A program made the translations under genes and the position numbers. Positions 44,560 to 53,060 of a stretch of DNA of 64,000 nucleotides are shown one piece after another; position 1 is the first letter of the stretch; every line of letters starts with the position of its first letter. Origin of the DNA: DATJMJ01 sp035508795 (lineage in GTDB: Bacteria > Actinomycetota > Acidimicrobiia > Acidimicrobiales > Palsa-688). The DNA is taken from assembly GCA_035508795.1 (NCBI GenBank), contig DATJMJ010000023.1, positions 34,377-98,376 of the forward strand. The letters run 5' to 3'. The notes beneath the pieces are model-generated. The model saw nothing but the letters and a program-made list of their open reading frames with translations. It was not told where the DNA came from and made no database searches.

Positions 44560-45951
44560 ATGAACGCCGTCATCTGGCAGCGCCCGGCGCGCCGGCGCAG
44601 CGAGCTGGGGATGATCCTGCTCGTCCTCGTCCTTACGGGAAGTTTGTACACCCTCGCGACCTTGGGCAAGGCGGGGGCGCTCCCGGCCCACATCGCCGCG
44701 TTCGGTGCTCTTGTCTTCGCCCTCATGCTCGCGGCGCACCTCGCTTTGCGCCGCCTGGCACCGGAATCTGACCCGGTGCTCCTGCCCCTCGCGGCGCTCC
44801 TCAACGGCATGGGTTATGTCTTCATCACCGGTATCGACCCGTCCGAGGCCTCGGCGCAAGCAACGTGGACGGCGATCGGCGTAATCGCTTTTGTCCTGAC
44901 GCTTGTCCTGTTCCCCCAAGCCCCGAACCTCGAGCGGTACAGGTACACGATCGCAGCAGGCGGCATCGCCCTGCTCGTCCTGCCCCTCTTGCCGCACATA
45001 GGCGAGGACATCAACGGTGCGCGCCTCTGGGTGCACATCGGGCCCCTCAGTTTTCAGCCCGAAGAGTTTGCCAAGGTTGCGCTGGGGATTTTTTTTGCAT
45101 CCGTCCTCGCCGAGCGCGCTGACCTGCTCGCCACGGGCACGCGCCGGATCGGCCGGTGGCTGGTCCTCGAACCCCGGTACGTGGCGCCCCTGATCGCGGC
45201 ATGGGGGGTTTCCCTGCTGATCCTCCTGGCCGAGAACGACCTCGGCTCGTCGTTCCTCTTTTTCACCCTGTTCGTCTCGCTCCTATGGGTTGCGACGGGT
45301 AGGTGGGCTTACCTCGGGCTTGGTGCGATCCTCTTCTCTCTCGGCACAGTTTTCGCGCTCGACGTGATCCATCACGCCCAGACCCGCGTGCAGGCGTGGC
45401 TTTACCCCTGGTCGCATTTCGCTACGTCCGGCTACCAGATAATCGAGGGATGGTTCGCTCTCGCCGCTGGGGGGCTGTGGGGCCTGGGCCCGGGCCAGGG
45501 TAACCCCCAGGTGATACCCGAGGCGTCCACCGACTTCATATTTGCTTCGATCGGTGAGGAAGTCGGGCTCGTCGGGCTGGCGGCACTCCTCATCGCCTAC
45601 CTGCTCATGGTCGGCTCGGGGCTTCGCACGGCAGTGCGTTCGCAGCGCTCTTTCAGCAAATTGCTCGGTACGGGGTTGTCGCTGCTGCTCGGTGTCCAAG
45701 TGTTCGTCGTGGTGGGCGGCATTACCAGGTTGATCCCCATCACGGGCATCACCTTGCCGTTCGTGTCCTACGGCGGGTCTTCGCTCGTGTCGAACTACAT
45801 CCTCCTCGCCGTACTGCTGCGCATCTCCAACGACAACGCCAACGAGGCCGCTCTTGCGGCAGCGCGGTTGGCGCCTTTGGCAGGCGTGACCACGGCTCTG
45901 GCAACCGATGGCCTGTTGAGCCCGACCGGAGCGGGGTTGGCGGCACGATGA
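44560..45951 (+). CDS. rodA: RodA/FtsW-family SEDS peptidoglycan polymerase
   Basis: A 463-residue polytopic SEDS protein that polymerises glycan strands with its class B PBP partner. Typical features are the QPEEFAKVALGIF motif, the ENDLGSSFLFF catalytic-Asp loop, GPGQGNPQVIPEASTDFIFA and the PFVSYGGSSL signature. The ATG at 44560 is 4 nt after the pstP stop. It overlaps pbpA by 4 nt, as expected for a SEDS-PBP pair. Confidence 0.95.
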   Translation: MNAVIWQRPARRRSELGMILLVLVLTGSLYTLATLGKAGALPAHIAAFGALVFALMLAAHLALRRLAPESDPVLLPLAALLNGMGYVFITGIDPSEASAQATWTAIGVIAFVLTLVLFPQAPNLERYRYTIAAGGIALLVLPLLPHIGEDINGARLWVHIGPLSFQPEEFAKVALGIFFASVLAERADLLATGTRRIGRWLVLEPRYVAPLIAAWGVSLLILLAENDLGSSFLFFTLFVSLLWVATGRWAYLGLGAILFSLGTVFALDVIHHAQTRVQAWLYPWSHFATSGYQIIEGWFALAAGGLWGLGPGQGNPQVIPEASTDFIFASIGEEVGLVGLAALLIAYLLMVGSGLRTAVRSQRSFSKLLGTGLSLLLGVQVFVVVGGITRLIPITGITLPFVSYGGSSLVSNYILLAVLLRISNDNANEAALAAARLAPLAGVTTALATDGLLSPTGAGLAAR

Positions 45952-47435
45952 ACAAGGTCAACCAACGGGTCCGCTGGGCGGGTGCGGGTACCTGCCTCCT
46001 TTTGGCGGCGCTTTTTGTGCAACTCAGCTACCTGCAGGTGTTCCACGCAGGCGCCCTCAACAGCAACCCGCTCAACACGCGCGACGTCCTCGCCCAGTTC
46101 ACTGCTCCCCGTGGGGCCATCATCTCGGCCGATGGGGTTACCCTCGCCGAGTCGGTCCCGAGCAACGACCAGTACAAGTACCAGCGCGAGTACCCGCAGG
46201 GTGCGCTGTTCGGCTCGATCACGGGCTATTTTTCCTTTATCTACGGCACGGACGGGCTCGAGGACGAGTACAGCTCCGTCCTCAGCGAAGCCAATACTCC
46301 CGTCACCTTGCCGAAAGACCTCCAGCAAATAAAGGAGTTTTTCACCAACCAGCCCGCCCCGGACGACCTTCACATCACCGCGCTCAGCTGGCTGCAACAA
46401 CTGGCGGCGACCGAGCTCGCCGGGAGGGCCGGTGCCGTCGTGGCGCTGGCTCCGTCGACCGGTGCTGTCCTTGCGATGTACTCCAACCCCAGCTACAACC
46501 CCAACCCTCTCGCCAGCCACAACCCTGCAGTCGAAGAGGCGGCTTGGAAATCGCTCAATGCCGACCGCGGCAGCCCTCTAGTTGCGGCCGCTTACCGGCA
46601 ACGGTTTTTCCCCGGCTCGACCTTCAAGATGATTACCTCGGCCGCAGTGTTCGACCACGACCCGGCCCTCGCCAACCGTGCCATCCCGGTGTTGACAGGC
46701 CTCGTCCTGCCGGACACGGCCGGGCAAGTACTGCACAACTTCGGCGGAGAAGCTTGCGGCGGCAAGCTGACTGAGCTTTTCACCGTCTCGTGCGACACCG
46801 GCTTCGCGCGTCTCGGCCTCGACCTCGGGGGGGACAAACTGGCAGAAGAAGCCAGGGCGTTCGGGTGGGACAAGGTACCGCCGCTCGACCTCCCGGGAGT
46901 CGCCGAATCCTATTTCCCGCCCGCCAGCTCATTTTTTCAAAACGCGGGCGCCTTGGCCAAATCTGCCATCGGGCAGGAAAGTGTCCAAGCTGTGCCCCTC
47001 ACACTTGCTCTGGACGCCGCTGGGATCGCAAATGGGGGCAAGATCATGACCCCCCACCTCATGGCGGACGTGACCGGCTCACAGGGGCAAACGGTCACGT
47101 CGTACAAGCCGAGCGTCTGGCTCACGGCTACTTCCCCCGCGACGGCGAAGCACCTCACCAACTTGATGCTTTCGGTCGTAAACAGCCCCAACGGCACCGG
47201 GGTCGAGGCCCGGATCCCCGGGATCCAGGTCGCTGGGAAGACAGGCACGGCGCAAACAGGCGGCCCTTACATCGAAACTTGGTTCGTGGCATTCGCGCCG
47301 GTGCCCAACCCCAAGATCGCAGTTGCCGTGCTGGTCGAGGACCAACCACCCGCTGACGAGTACCAGGGCGGGACAATTGCCGCCCCAATTGCGAAGGCAA
47401 TTATCCAAGCGTACCTGGAAAAGGGGGAGACGTGA
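45948..47435 (+). CDS. pbpA: PbpA, class B penicillin-binding protein
   Basis: A 495-residue transpeptidase with one N-terminal membrane anchor (residues ~10-30), a dimerisation region and a C-terminal transpeptidase domain. The active-site Ser is in GSTFK (about residue 223) and the KTG box in AGKTGTAQTGG (about 430). The SxN position reads SCD (TVSCDTGF, about 281) rather than the usual SCN. The ATG overlaps the rodA stop (ATGA). Confidence 0.95.
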   Translation: MNKVNQRVRWAGAGTCLLLAALFVQLSYLQVFHAGALNSNPLNTRDVLAQFTAPRGAIISADGVTLAESVPSNDQYKYQREYPQGALFGSITGYFSFIYGTDGLEDEYSSVLSEANTPVTLPKDLQQIKEFFTNQPAPDDLHITALSWLQQLAATELAGRAGAVVALAPSTGAVLAMYSNPSYNPNPLASHNPAVEEAAWKSLNADRGSPLVAAAYRQRFFPGSTFKMITSAAVFDHDPALANRAIPVLTGLVLPDTAGQVLHNFGGEACGGKLTELFTVSCDTGFARLGLDLGGDKLAEEARAFGWDKVPPLDLPGVAESYFPPASSFFQNAGALAKSAIGQESVQAVPLTLALDAAGIANGGKIMTPHLMADVTGSQGQTVTSYKPSVWLTATSPATAKHLTNLMLSVVNSPNGTGVEARIPGIQVAGKTGTAQTGGPYIETWFVAFAPVPNPKIAVAVLVEDQPPADEYQGGTIAAPIAKAIIQAYLEKGET

Positions 47436-47507
47436 ACGAGCCTCGCGGAGGCAACAGCGCCACGCGCCAACACCCGGGCACCAAGACACTCATAGGCTGT
47501 GGCCGGC

Positions 47508-49679
47508 ATGTCATCTCCTGAAGTCTTCAGCGACCGCTACGAACTGGTCCGCCACATCGCCCGCGGGGGGATGGCACAGGTTTACCTCGCACAAGACCTG
47601 CTGCTCGACAGGCCGGTCGCGATCAAGGTCCTTTTCCCCGAGCTTTCCTCCGACCCTTCGTTCGTGGAACGGTTCCGGAGAGAGGCACAGGCAGCCGCGA
47701 ACCTTTCCCACGCCAACATCGTCTCGATCTATGACTGGGGCCAAGGCGAGCACACCTATTTCATCGTCATGGAGTACATCGACGGGCAAACGCTGTCTTC
47801 GTTGATCCGCCAGGGCCCACTTCCCGCAAGTCGCGCTGCGGCGATCGGGGCCGACATAGCAAGCGCTCTCGATTTTGCCCATCGTCGCGGCGTCATCCAC
47901 CGCGACGTGAAGCCAGGGAACGTCCTCATCGACCGCACCGGCCAAGTCAAGGTGGCGGACTTCGGCATCGCGCGTGCGGTCACCAACGCCAGCGAAGGCC
48001 TCACCCAGACCGGCGCGGTGATGGGCACGGCAACCTATTTCTCACCGGAGCAGGCGCAGGGCCAACCCGTGGACGCCCGTAGCGACGTTTACTCGCTCGG
48101 GGTGGTCCTTTACGAAATGGTCACGGGAAGACCGCCTTTTTCGGGGGACAGCCCGGTAGCGATCGCTTACAAGCACGTCCGCGAGTACCCGCCGCTCCCC
48201 TCGAGCATCAACCCCTCGGTGCCGCCGGATTTCGAAGCGATCGTTATGGCGGCAATGGCCAAGGACCCCGAGGAGCGGTACCAGAGCGCTAACGACCTGC
48301 GCGACGACTTGATACGGTTCCAAAGAGGCCAGCCGGTGCTGGCCTCGCAGGCCACCGGCGCGCAACCGACGCGCGCTATCGGCAGCCCGCCCCCCTATTA
48401 CTCCGCCTACGACCCGACGTACGTCGGCCAGCCGACCGGCCACCAGACGAGCGTCCTCGGCCCCGAGGCGGCCTACCAGACCGGCTACGCGGCGCCGGAG
48501 CCCCAAAGGCGCTCCCGAGCGGGCTGGTGGGGTTCGCTTTTCCTCGTCCTGATCGCGGTCCTCGGCGTGCTCGTTTTCTTTATCGGGCGCAACGCCGGCT
48601 GGTGGGGAGGACCGACGGACATCACGGTGCCAGTCGTCAAGGACCTGACCCTGTCACAAGCCGAACAGGCCCTCACCGCCAAAGGTTTCGGCAAACCGTC
48701 TGTGCATTACGAAAGCAGCTCCCTCGTCCAGGGAGGTCTCGTGATCAGCTCGGTCCCGGCAGCAGGCCAGGCCGTCCCGCCCACGAGCACCATCACGCTC
48801 GACGTGAGCAGCGGCCAGCCCCAAGTTGCGGTCCCGGTGCTCACGAGCTTGACTTGCAGCACTGCGGATACAGACCTTCATTCGAAGGGTTTCGTCTACA
48901 AGAACATCCCCAAAAACAGCAGCACTGTGGCGTCGGGCCACGTCATCTCGACGAGCCCGGTGGGTGGTCAGAAAGATTCCCAGGGCAATACCGTCACCGT
49001 GTACTGCTCCGCCGGCCGAGCGACAGTAGTCGTGCCGGATCTGCAGGGCATGAGCCCCGATGTCGCGGGCGCAAAGCTTTCGGCCGACCACCTCACACCC
49101 GGCCCGATCGTCAACGTACCCTCGTCGACCATCAAGGCGGGTTTCGTCGCGTATACGGACCCGTCGCAAGGCAACGTCGAACCCTGGGGTACCAAAGTGA
49201 CACTTTACGTGTCGGGCGGGCAGGCGATGACGGTGGTACCACCCAACCTGGACGGCCAGAGCGAGTCCAAGGCACAACAAGAGCTCGCTGCCGCCAACCT
49301 CGGCTTTGCGGTCGAGCCTGAGCCTGTCAGCAACCCGGCACAAAACGGCTACGTGGTAAACAGCCATCCGACCCCGGGATCTTCGATCCGGCAAGGCTCG
49401 GCCGTGACGATCTACGTCGGCGTGTACACCGGCCCGACGACCACCAAGCCCAAGCCGACCACGACGACCGTCGCAACGACCACCACTACCACCACGACCA
49501 CGCCGCCCCCAGCCACCAGCACCACGCTGCCTACGACGACGGCGCCGGCCACAACAACGACTATTGCCAGCACGACCACCTCCGCCACCGCCACCTCGAC
49601 GACAGTCGCCTCGAGTACGACGACCTCTGCGGCGGCCAACGGCGGAGGTGGTACGAGCCCGCCAACAGTGCCGGGGTAG
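47508..49679 (+). CDS. pknB: PknB-type Ser/Thr kinase with four PASTA domains
   Basis: A 723-residue receptor kinase. The kinase domain (about 1-265) has the Gly-loop IARGGMAQVYLA, VAIKV, HRDVKPGNVL, ADFGIAR and an activation loop with two Thr. One transmembrane helix lies near residue 340. Outside are four PASTA repeats (about 365-640) that sense muropeptides or lipid II, then a ~70-residue Thr-rich tail. Only one kinase is present; mycobacteria have PknA as well. A GTG at 47499 is an alternative start. Confidence 0.95.
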   Translation: MSSPEVFSDRYELVRHIARGGMAQVYLAQDLLLDRPVAIKVLFPELSSDPSFVERFRREAQAAANLSHANIVSIYDWGQGEHTYFIVMEYIDGQTLSSLIRQGPLPASRAAAIGADIASALDFAHRRGVIHRDVKPGNVLIDRTGQVKVADFGIARAVTNASEGLTQTGAVMGTATYFSPEQAQGQPVDARSDVYSLGVVLYEMVTGRPPFSGDSPVAIAYKHVREYPPLPSSINPSVPPDFEAIVMAAMAKDPEERYQSANDLRDDLIRFQRGQPVLASQATGAQPTRAIGSPPPYYSAYDPTYVGQPTGHQTSVLGPEAAYQTGYAAPEPQRRSRAGWWGSLFLVLIAVLGVLVFFIGRNAGWWGGPTDITVPVVKDLTLSQAEQALTAKGFGKPSVHYESSSLVQGGLVISSVPAAGQAVPPTSTITLDVSSGQPQVAVPVLTSLTCSTADTDLHSKGFVYKNIPKNSSTVASGHVISTSPVGGQKDSQGNTVTVYCSAGRATVVVPDLQGMSPDVAGAKLSADHLTPGPIVNVPSSTIKAGFVAYTDPSQGNVEPWGTKVTLYVSGGQAMTVVPPNLDGQSESKAQQELAAANLGFAVEPEPVSNPAQNGYVVNSHPTPGSSIRQGSAVTIYVGVYTGPTTTKPKPTTTTVATTTTTTTTTPPPATSTTLPTTTAPATTTTIASTTTSATATSTTVASSTTTSAAANGGGGTSPPTVPG

Positions 49680-49725
49680 CCGCGCGCAACCTTGGAGCCG
49701 TGCGCGGGCCGCCGGGGCGGGGCGG

Positions 49726-50349
49726 CTAGACGAAGGCTGCTGGCGCGGGAGGCTCGAGGCTGGCCGGCACCACACCGCAAAGCCCGAGCCAGTTGGCGAG
49801 CAACTGGTGACCAGCCTCGGTGAGCACCGCTTCGGGATGAAACTGGACACCCTCGACGGCAAAGCGCTTGTGGCGCAACCCCATGACGGTCCCGTCCGCC
49901 GTCCAGGCGCTCACCTCGAGGTCCGGGCCGAGCGTGCCCCGGTCGACGACAAGGGAGTGGTAGCGGGTCGCTGTCAGCGGGGCCGGCAGCCCGGAAAATA
50001 TCGAGCGGCCGTCGTGGTGGACCTCGGAGGTTTTGCCGTGCAGCAACTCGGGCGCACGCACGACCTGCGCCCCGTACGCGTACCCGATCGCCTGGTGGCC
50101 GAGGCAGACGCCGAGCACCGGGTACCGGCCGGCGAAGGCCTGCACCAACGGGACGCTTATCCCGGCGCTGTCGGGGCGGCCCGGCCCCGGTGAGATCACG
50201 ATGCCGGCGGGGGCAACCGAGGCGATCTCCGAAAGGGTGATGGCGTCGTTACGGACTACAACGGGCTCCACACCGAGCTGGCCCAGGTACTGGACGAGGT
50301 TGTAGACGAACGAGTCGTAGTTGTCGACGACGAGCACCTTGGCGGTCAT
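49726..50349 (-). CDS. trpG: Glutamine amidotransferase, anthranilate/aminodeoxychorismate synthase component II
   Basis: A 207-residue class I glutamine amidotransferase supplying ammonia for anthranilate or p-aminobenzoate synthesis. The nucleophile Cys is in GVCLGHQAIGYAYG and the His-Glu pair in VQFHPEAVLTEAGH; ISPGPGRPD is typical of TrpG/PabA. It stands alone without component I. This gene sits at this exact spot, on the strand opposite pknB, in other actinobacteria (mycobacterial Rv0013). Confidence 0.93.
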   Translation of the reverse strand: MTAKVLVVDNYDSFVYNLVQYLGQLGVEPVVVRNDAITLSEIASVAPAGIVISPGPGRPDSAGISVPLVQAFAGRYPVLGVCLGHQAIGYAYGAQVVRAPELLHGKTSEVHHDGRSIFSGLPAPLTATRYHSLVVDRGTLGPDLEVSAWTADGTVMGLRHKRFAVEGVQFHPEAVLTEAGHQLLANWLGLCGVVPASLEPPAPAAFV

Positions 50350-50373
50350 TGCAACCGACAGTAATCTCTACCC

Positions 50374-50667
50374 ATGCCACGACGTACCAAGGACGCACCC
50401 GGCAGGGTCACCCCCAGCGCGGACGCACGCCGGCAAGCCCTCGGTGGCGCCACCTCGAGCGGCCGTTATACAGCCCCCCTCCCGATGGACTACCGCCACA
50501 GTTCGTGGTGGGTCCCGGCGTTCATGCTGGCCTTCTTCGCTGCGGGCTTGCTGATGATCGTCCTCAACTACATCAGCCTCCTGCCTTCAGCGCCCTCCAA
50601 CTGGTACCTGCTCGGGGGGCTAGGGCTCATCATCTGCGGCTTCGCCATTTCGACTCAGTACCGATAG
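50374..50667 (+). CDS. crgA: CrgA cell-division protein
   Basis: A 97-residue CrgA protein, a small membrane component of the actinobacterial divisome. A basic, Ala/Thr-rich cytoplasmic N-terminus is followed by two membrane segments (SSWWVPAFMLAFFAAGLLMIV given in part, and LGGLGLIICGFAIS). It is divergent from trpG. In other actinobacteria crgA lies between this cluster and gyrA. Confidence 0.93.
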   Translation: MPRRTKDAPGRVTPSADARRQALGGATSSGRYTAPLPMDYRHSSWWVPAFMLAFFAAGLLMIVLNYISLLPSAPSNWYLLGGLGLIICGFAISTQYR

Positions 50668-50681
50668 ACCGGCCACCACTT

Positions 50682-51290
50682 GTGGCCGGCGCGCAGACGG
50701 CTCGGCACGGAGGCTTCGGCTCTTGGCGCCACCTGGGCTCGAGGTTTTTCGGCGCTCTTTCGCCGGCAGGCCCGTGCGCCGAGGACGAGGATTGGGCACT
50801 GCGCTCGCTGCTAGAGGGGGAGCGGTCCCTCTGGCACCGGATGTCCGGGCCCGACCGGCGCCACGCCGTAGGCGTGGCAAAAGAGGCCCTCGAGCTGTTG
50901 CGCGAGCAGGGACCGGGAACAGCCGAGGGAGCCGAGGCCCCCGCAGACGTGCCGAGGGAGGTCGTCGCCGCCGCGCTCCTTCACGATGTCGGCAAGCTCG
51001 AGTCGTCCCTCGGGACGTTCAGCCGGGTGGCCGTGACCCTTGCAACCATGGCCGCCGGCCGCGAACGGCTCCTCAACTGGTCGGAGGGCGCGCAGGCCCG
51101 CCATGCGAGCTCGTGGCGAGCACGCGCCGGCCTCTACCTGGTTCACGACTCCCTGGGCGCACGCCTCCTCGAAGACGCAGGGAGCGACCCGTTCACGGTG
51201 TCATGGGCTCGCGAGCACCATCTCTCGCCCGGCCGATGGACCGTGGACAAAGATGCCGGCGCCGCGCTCAAGGCCGCCGACGGGGACTGA
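50682..51290 (+). CDS. HD-domain protein
   Basis: A 202-residue soluble protein with an HD metal-dependent phosphohydrolase motif (AAALLHDVGKLES) and a preceding RRHAVGVAKEALELL helix with the first His. The substrate is unknown. The GTG at 50682 gives AGAQTARHGGFGSWRHL, close to the family N-terminus; the open frame extends back over crgA. Its 3' end overlaps the convergent DedA gene by 23 nt. Confidence 0.8.
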   Translation: MAGAQTARHGGFGSWRHLGSRFFGALSPAGPCAEDEDWALRSLLEGERSLWHRMSGPDRRHAVGVAKEALELLREQGPGTAEGAEAPADVPREVVAAALLHDVGKLESSLGTFSRVAVTLATMAAGRERLLNWSEGAQARHASSWRARAGLYLVHDSLGARLLEDAGSDPFTVSWAREHHLSPGRWTVDKDAGAALKAADGD

Positions 51291-52068
51291 CGCCACCAAC
51301 CCCCGGGCCCGCCGGCGGGTCAAGCTGCTCGCCTTCGCCGGGCTGGATAGAGGCGTCGTCGACGCCCCCCGCCCCGCCCGGCCCGGCAGGGCCCCTGCGG
51401 CCACCCCTCGAGTGCGCCCCGCCTGCCCGGCCCGCTTCCCAGTGGGCCCCGCCTCCAGTAGTCGCCGCCTTGTAGGACCTGTACCTGTGCAGCAGGAACA
51501 CGGCTATAGCGAGCACGACAAGGACGGCCAGGATGTAACCCGCGTCGGTCACGCCGTGCATCACCGACTTCCAGCGGCTCCCCACCTCATAACCGATCGA
51601 GGCCATTGCCGTGTCCCAGACGATGCTCCCGGCAGCGGTGAGGAGGCCGAAACGGAGCAAGGGGACTTCTGCCACGCCGGCGGGTAAGGCAACAAAGCTG
51701 CGTACGACCGGTACCAGGCGGCTTACGAAGACGCCCCAGTTGCCGTGGCCGCGGAACCAAGCCTCGGCTCTATCGAGATCCTGATGGCTGAGCAGCAGGT
51801 ACTTGCCGAAGCGGTCGACGAATGCGCGTCCGAACGTACGGCCGATGACCCAGGCGATGTAGGAACCGATGACCTCGCCAAGGGCTCCGAGAAGGATGAC
51901 AGCCAGCAGGTTTAGCTTGCCCTCCGCAGCGAGGACCCCTGCGATACCGAGCGTCAGTTCGGACGAAGTGGGGACGCAGCAGGACTGGAGGACGCAGAGC
52001 AGGAATATGGCCGCGTAGCCCGACGAGGTGACGAAGCTCGTCGGGTTTAACAGAGCGAGCATCGCCAT
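51268..52068 (-). CDS. DedA-family membrane protein
   Basis: A 266-residue DedA/VTT-superfamily membrane protein. The signature region VSRLVPVVRSFVALPAGVA and the early acidic residue in PTSSELTLG are present, with about five hydrophobic segments. DedA proteins are implicated in recycling of undecaprenyl phosphate and membrane homeostasis. The C-terminal ~65 residues are Gly/Pro-rich and hydrophilic. The start at 52068 is chosen over 52092. Confidence 0.9.
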   Translation of the reverse strand: MAMLALLNPTSFVTSSGYAAIFLLCVLQSCCVPTSSELTLGIAGVLAAEGKLNLLAVILLGALGEVIGSYIAWVIGRTFGRAFVDRFGKYLLLSHQDLDRAEAWFRGHGNWGVFVSRLVPVVRSFVALPAGVAEVPLLRFGLLTAAGSIVWDTAMASIGYEVGSRWKSVMHGVTDAGYILAVLVVLAIAVFLLHRYRSYKAATTGGGAHWEAGRAGGAHSRGGRRGPAGPGGAGGVDDASIQPGEGEQLDPPAGPGVGGVSPRRRP

Positions 52069-52167
52069 ACCTCGCGAGCGCTTGCGCACCACGGCGAGCC
52101 GCAGCAGCTCGATTTACAGCCCGTTGCGCCCATCCCGACACGATACCGGCCTCCGGCCTGCCGCTCC

Positions 52168-52968
52168 ATGGCACGACGACGGCGCGCGGTATGGGAAGAT
52201 CTTTTTCCCGTGGGCCAAAAAGATCTTGCTGCCGAGCCTGCCCCCTTGCGCGAGCAGCGGCCGCCTCCCCCTTTCCCAACCATCGAGGGCGGCTGGCGGA
52301 CAATACTCGCCGACCCGCCCTGGCGCTTTAGGAACAGGACTGGCAAGGTCGCGCCCGAGCACCGCCGGTTGGACCGTTATTCGACCATGGACCTGGGGAC
52401 GCTTTGCTCATTGGACGTCGCTTCCGTCGCCGCCCGGGACGCGCACTTGTACCTCTGGGTGCCCAACGCGCTGCTGCCTGAGGGTACCCGGGTCATGGAG
52501 GCATGGGGTTTTCGGTACGTGTCCAACCTGATCTGGGCCAAGAGGCGCAAAGACGGCGGCCCTGATGGCCGGGGCGTCGGGTTTTACTTCCGCAACGTCA
52601 CCGAGCCCCTCCTGTTCGGTGTCCGCGGCAGCATGCGGACGCTGCCGGCAGGCCGTTCACAGGTGAACATGATCGAATCGCGAAAGCGGGAGCACTCGCG
52701 AAAGCCAGATGAGCAGTACGACCTCATCCAGCGGTGCTCGCCCGGCCCCTACCTGGAGATGTTCGCCCGCTACCCGCAGCCCGGCTGGTCCGTCTGGGGC
52801 GACGAAGCCGGACCTCATGTCACACCGCGCGGACGTGCGCACGAAGGTTACGCCGGTGGCCCGATGGAGCGCGTGCCTCCACGTACCCACCTGCCCGACG
52901 GCGCACGACGCGCCTTCGGCCCGCACCTAAAGCCGACCCACATTTCGGCTGCTCTGCCAAGCGGATGA
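52168..52968 (+). CDS. MT-A70-family adenine N6-methyltransferase
   Basis: A 266-residue protein of the MT-A70 family, which methylates adenine N6 in DNA or RNA. The catalytic DPPW motif is in TILADPPWRF near residue 47, followed by LYLWVPNALL, the IWAKRRKDGG segment and the RKREHSRKPDEQYDLIQ block that closes the SAM site. No restriction enzyme or specificity subunit is near, so it is an orphan. The C-terminal ~50 residues are unrelated to the family. Confidence 0.88.
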   Translation: MARRRRAVWEDLFPVGQKDLAAEPAPLREQRPPPPFPTIEGGWRTILADPPWRFRNRTGKVAPEHRRLDRYSTMDLGTLCSLDVASVAARDAHLYLWVPNALLPEGTRVMEAWGFRYVSNLIWAKRRKDGGPDGRGVGFYFRNVTEPLLFGVRGSMRTLPAGRSQVNMIESRKREHSRKPDEQYDLIQRCSPGPYLEMFARYPQPGWSVWGDEAGPHVTPRGRAHEGYAGGPMERVPPRTHLPDGARRAFGPHLKPTHISAALPSG

Positions 52969-53024
52969 CACGCAGGCGACAGGCGAGTTACAACAAAGTT
53001 ACATCCGTGTGACACTCCCCAGGT

Positions 53025-53044
53025 TAGTCCACAACTGTGGAAAT
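53025..53044. promoter_or_regulatory. DnaA-box-like dyad
   Basis: In the 92 nt gap between convergent MT-A70 and thiolase-like genes, TAGTCCACA (53025-53033) faces an inverted TGTGGAAAT (53036-53044), forming the palindrome TCCACA-AC-TGTGGA. Each half is one base from a TTGTCCACA or TTTTCCACA DnaA-box pattern. It could also be a weak bidirectional terminator. Confidence 0.35.
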
Positions 53045-53060
53045 ACGAGCCCGGTCGGGT

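Noticed and set aside
49420..49676. Repetitive ACC/ACG-rich sequence resembling a tandem array
   Set aside because: It encodes the Thr/Ala/Pro-rich tail of PknB in frame; no regular unit or spacer as in a CRISPR or satellite.
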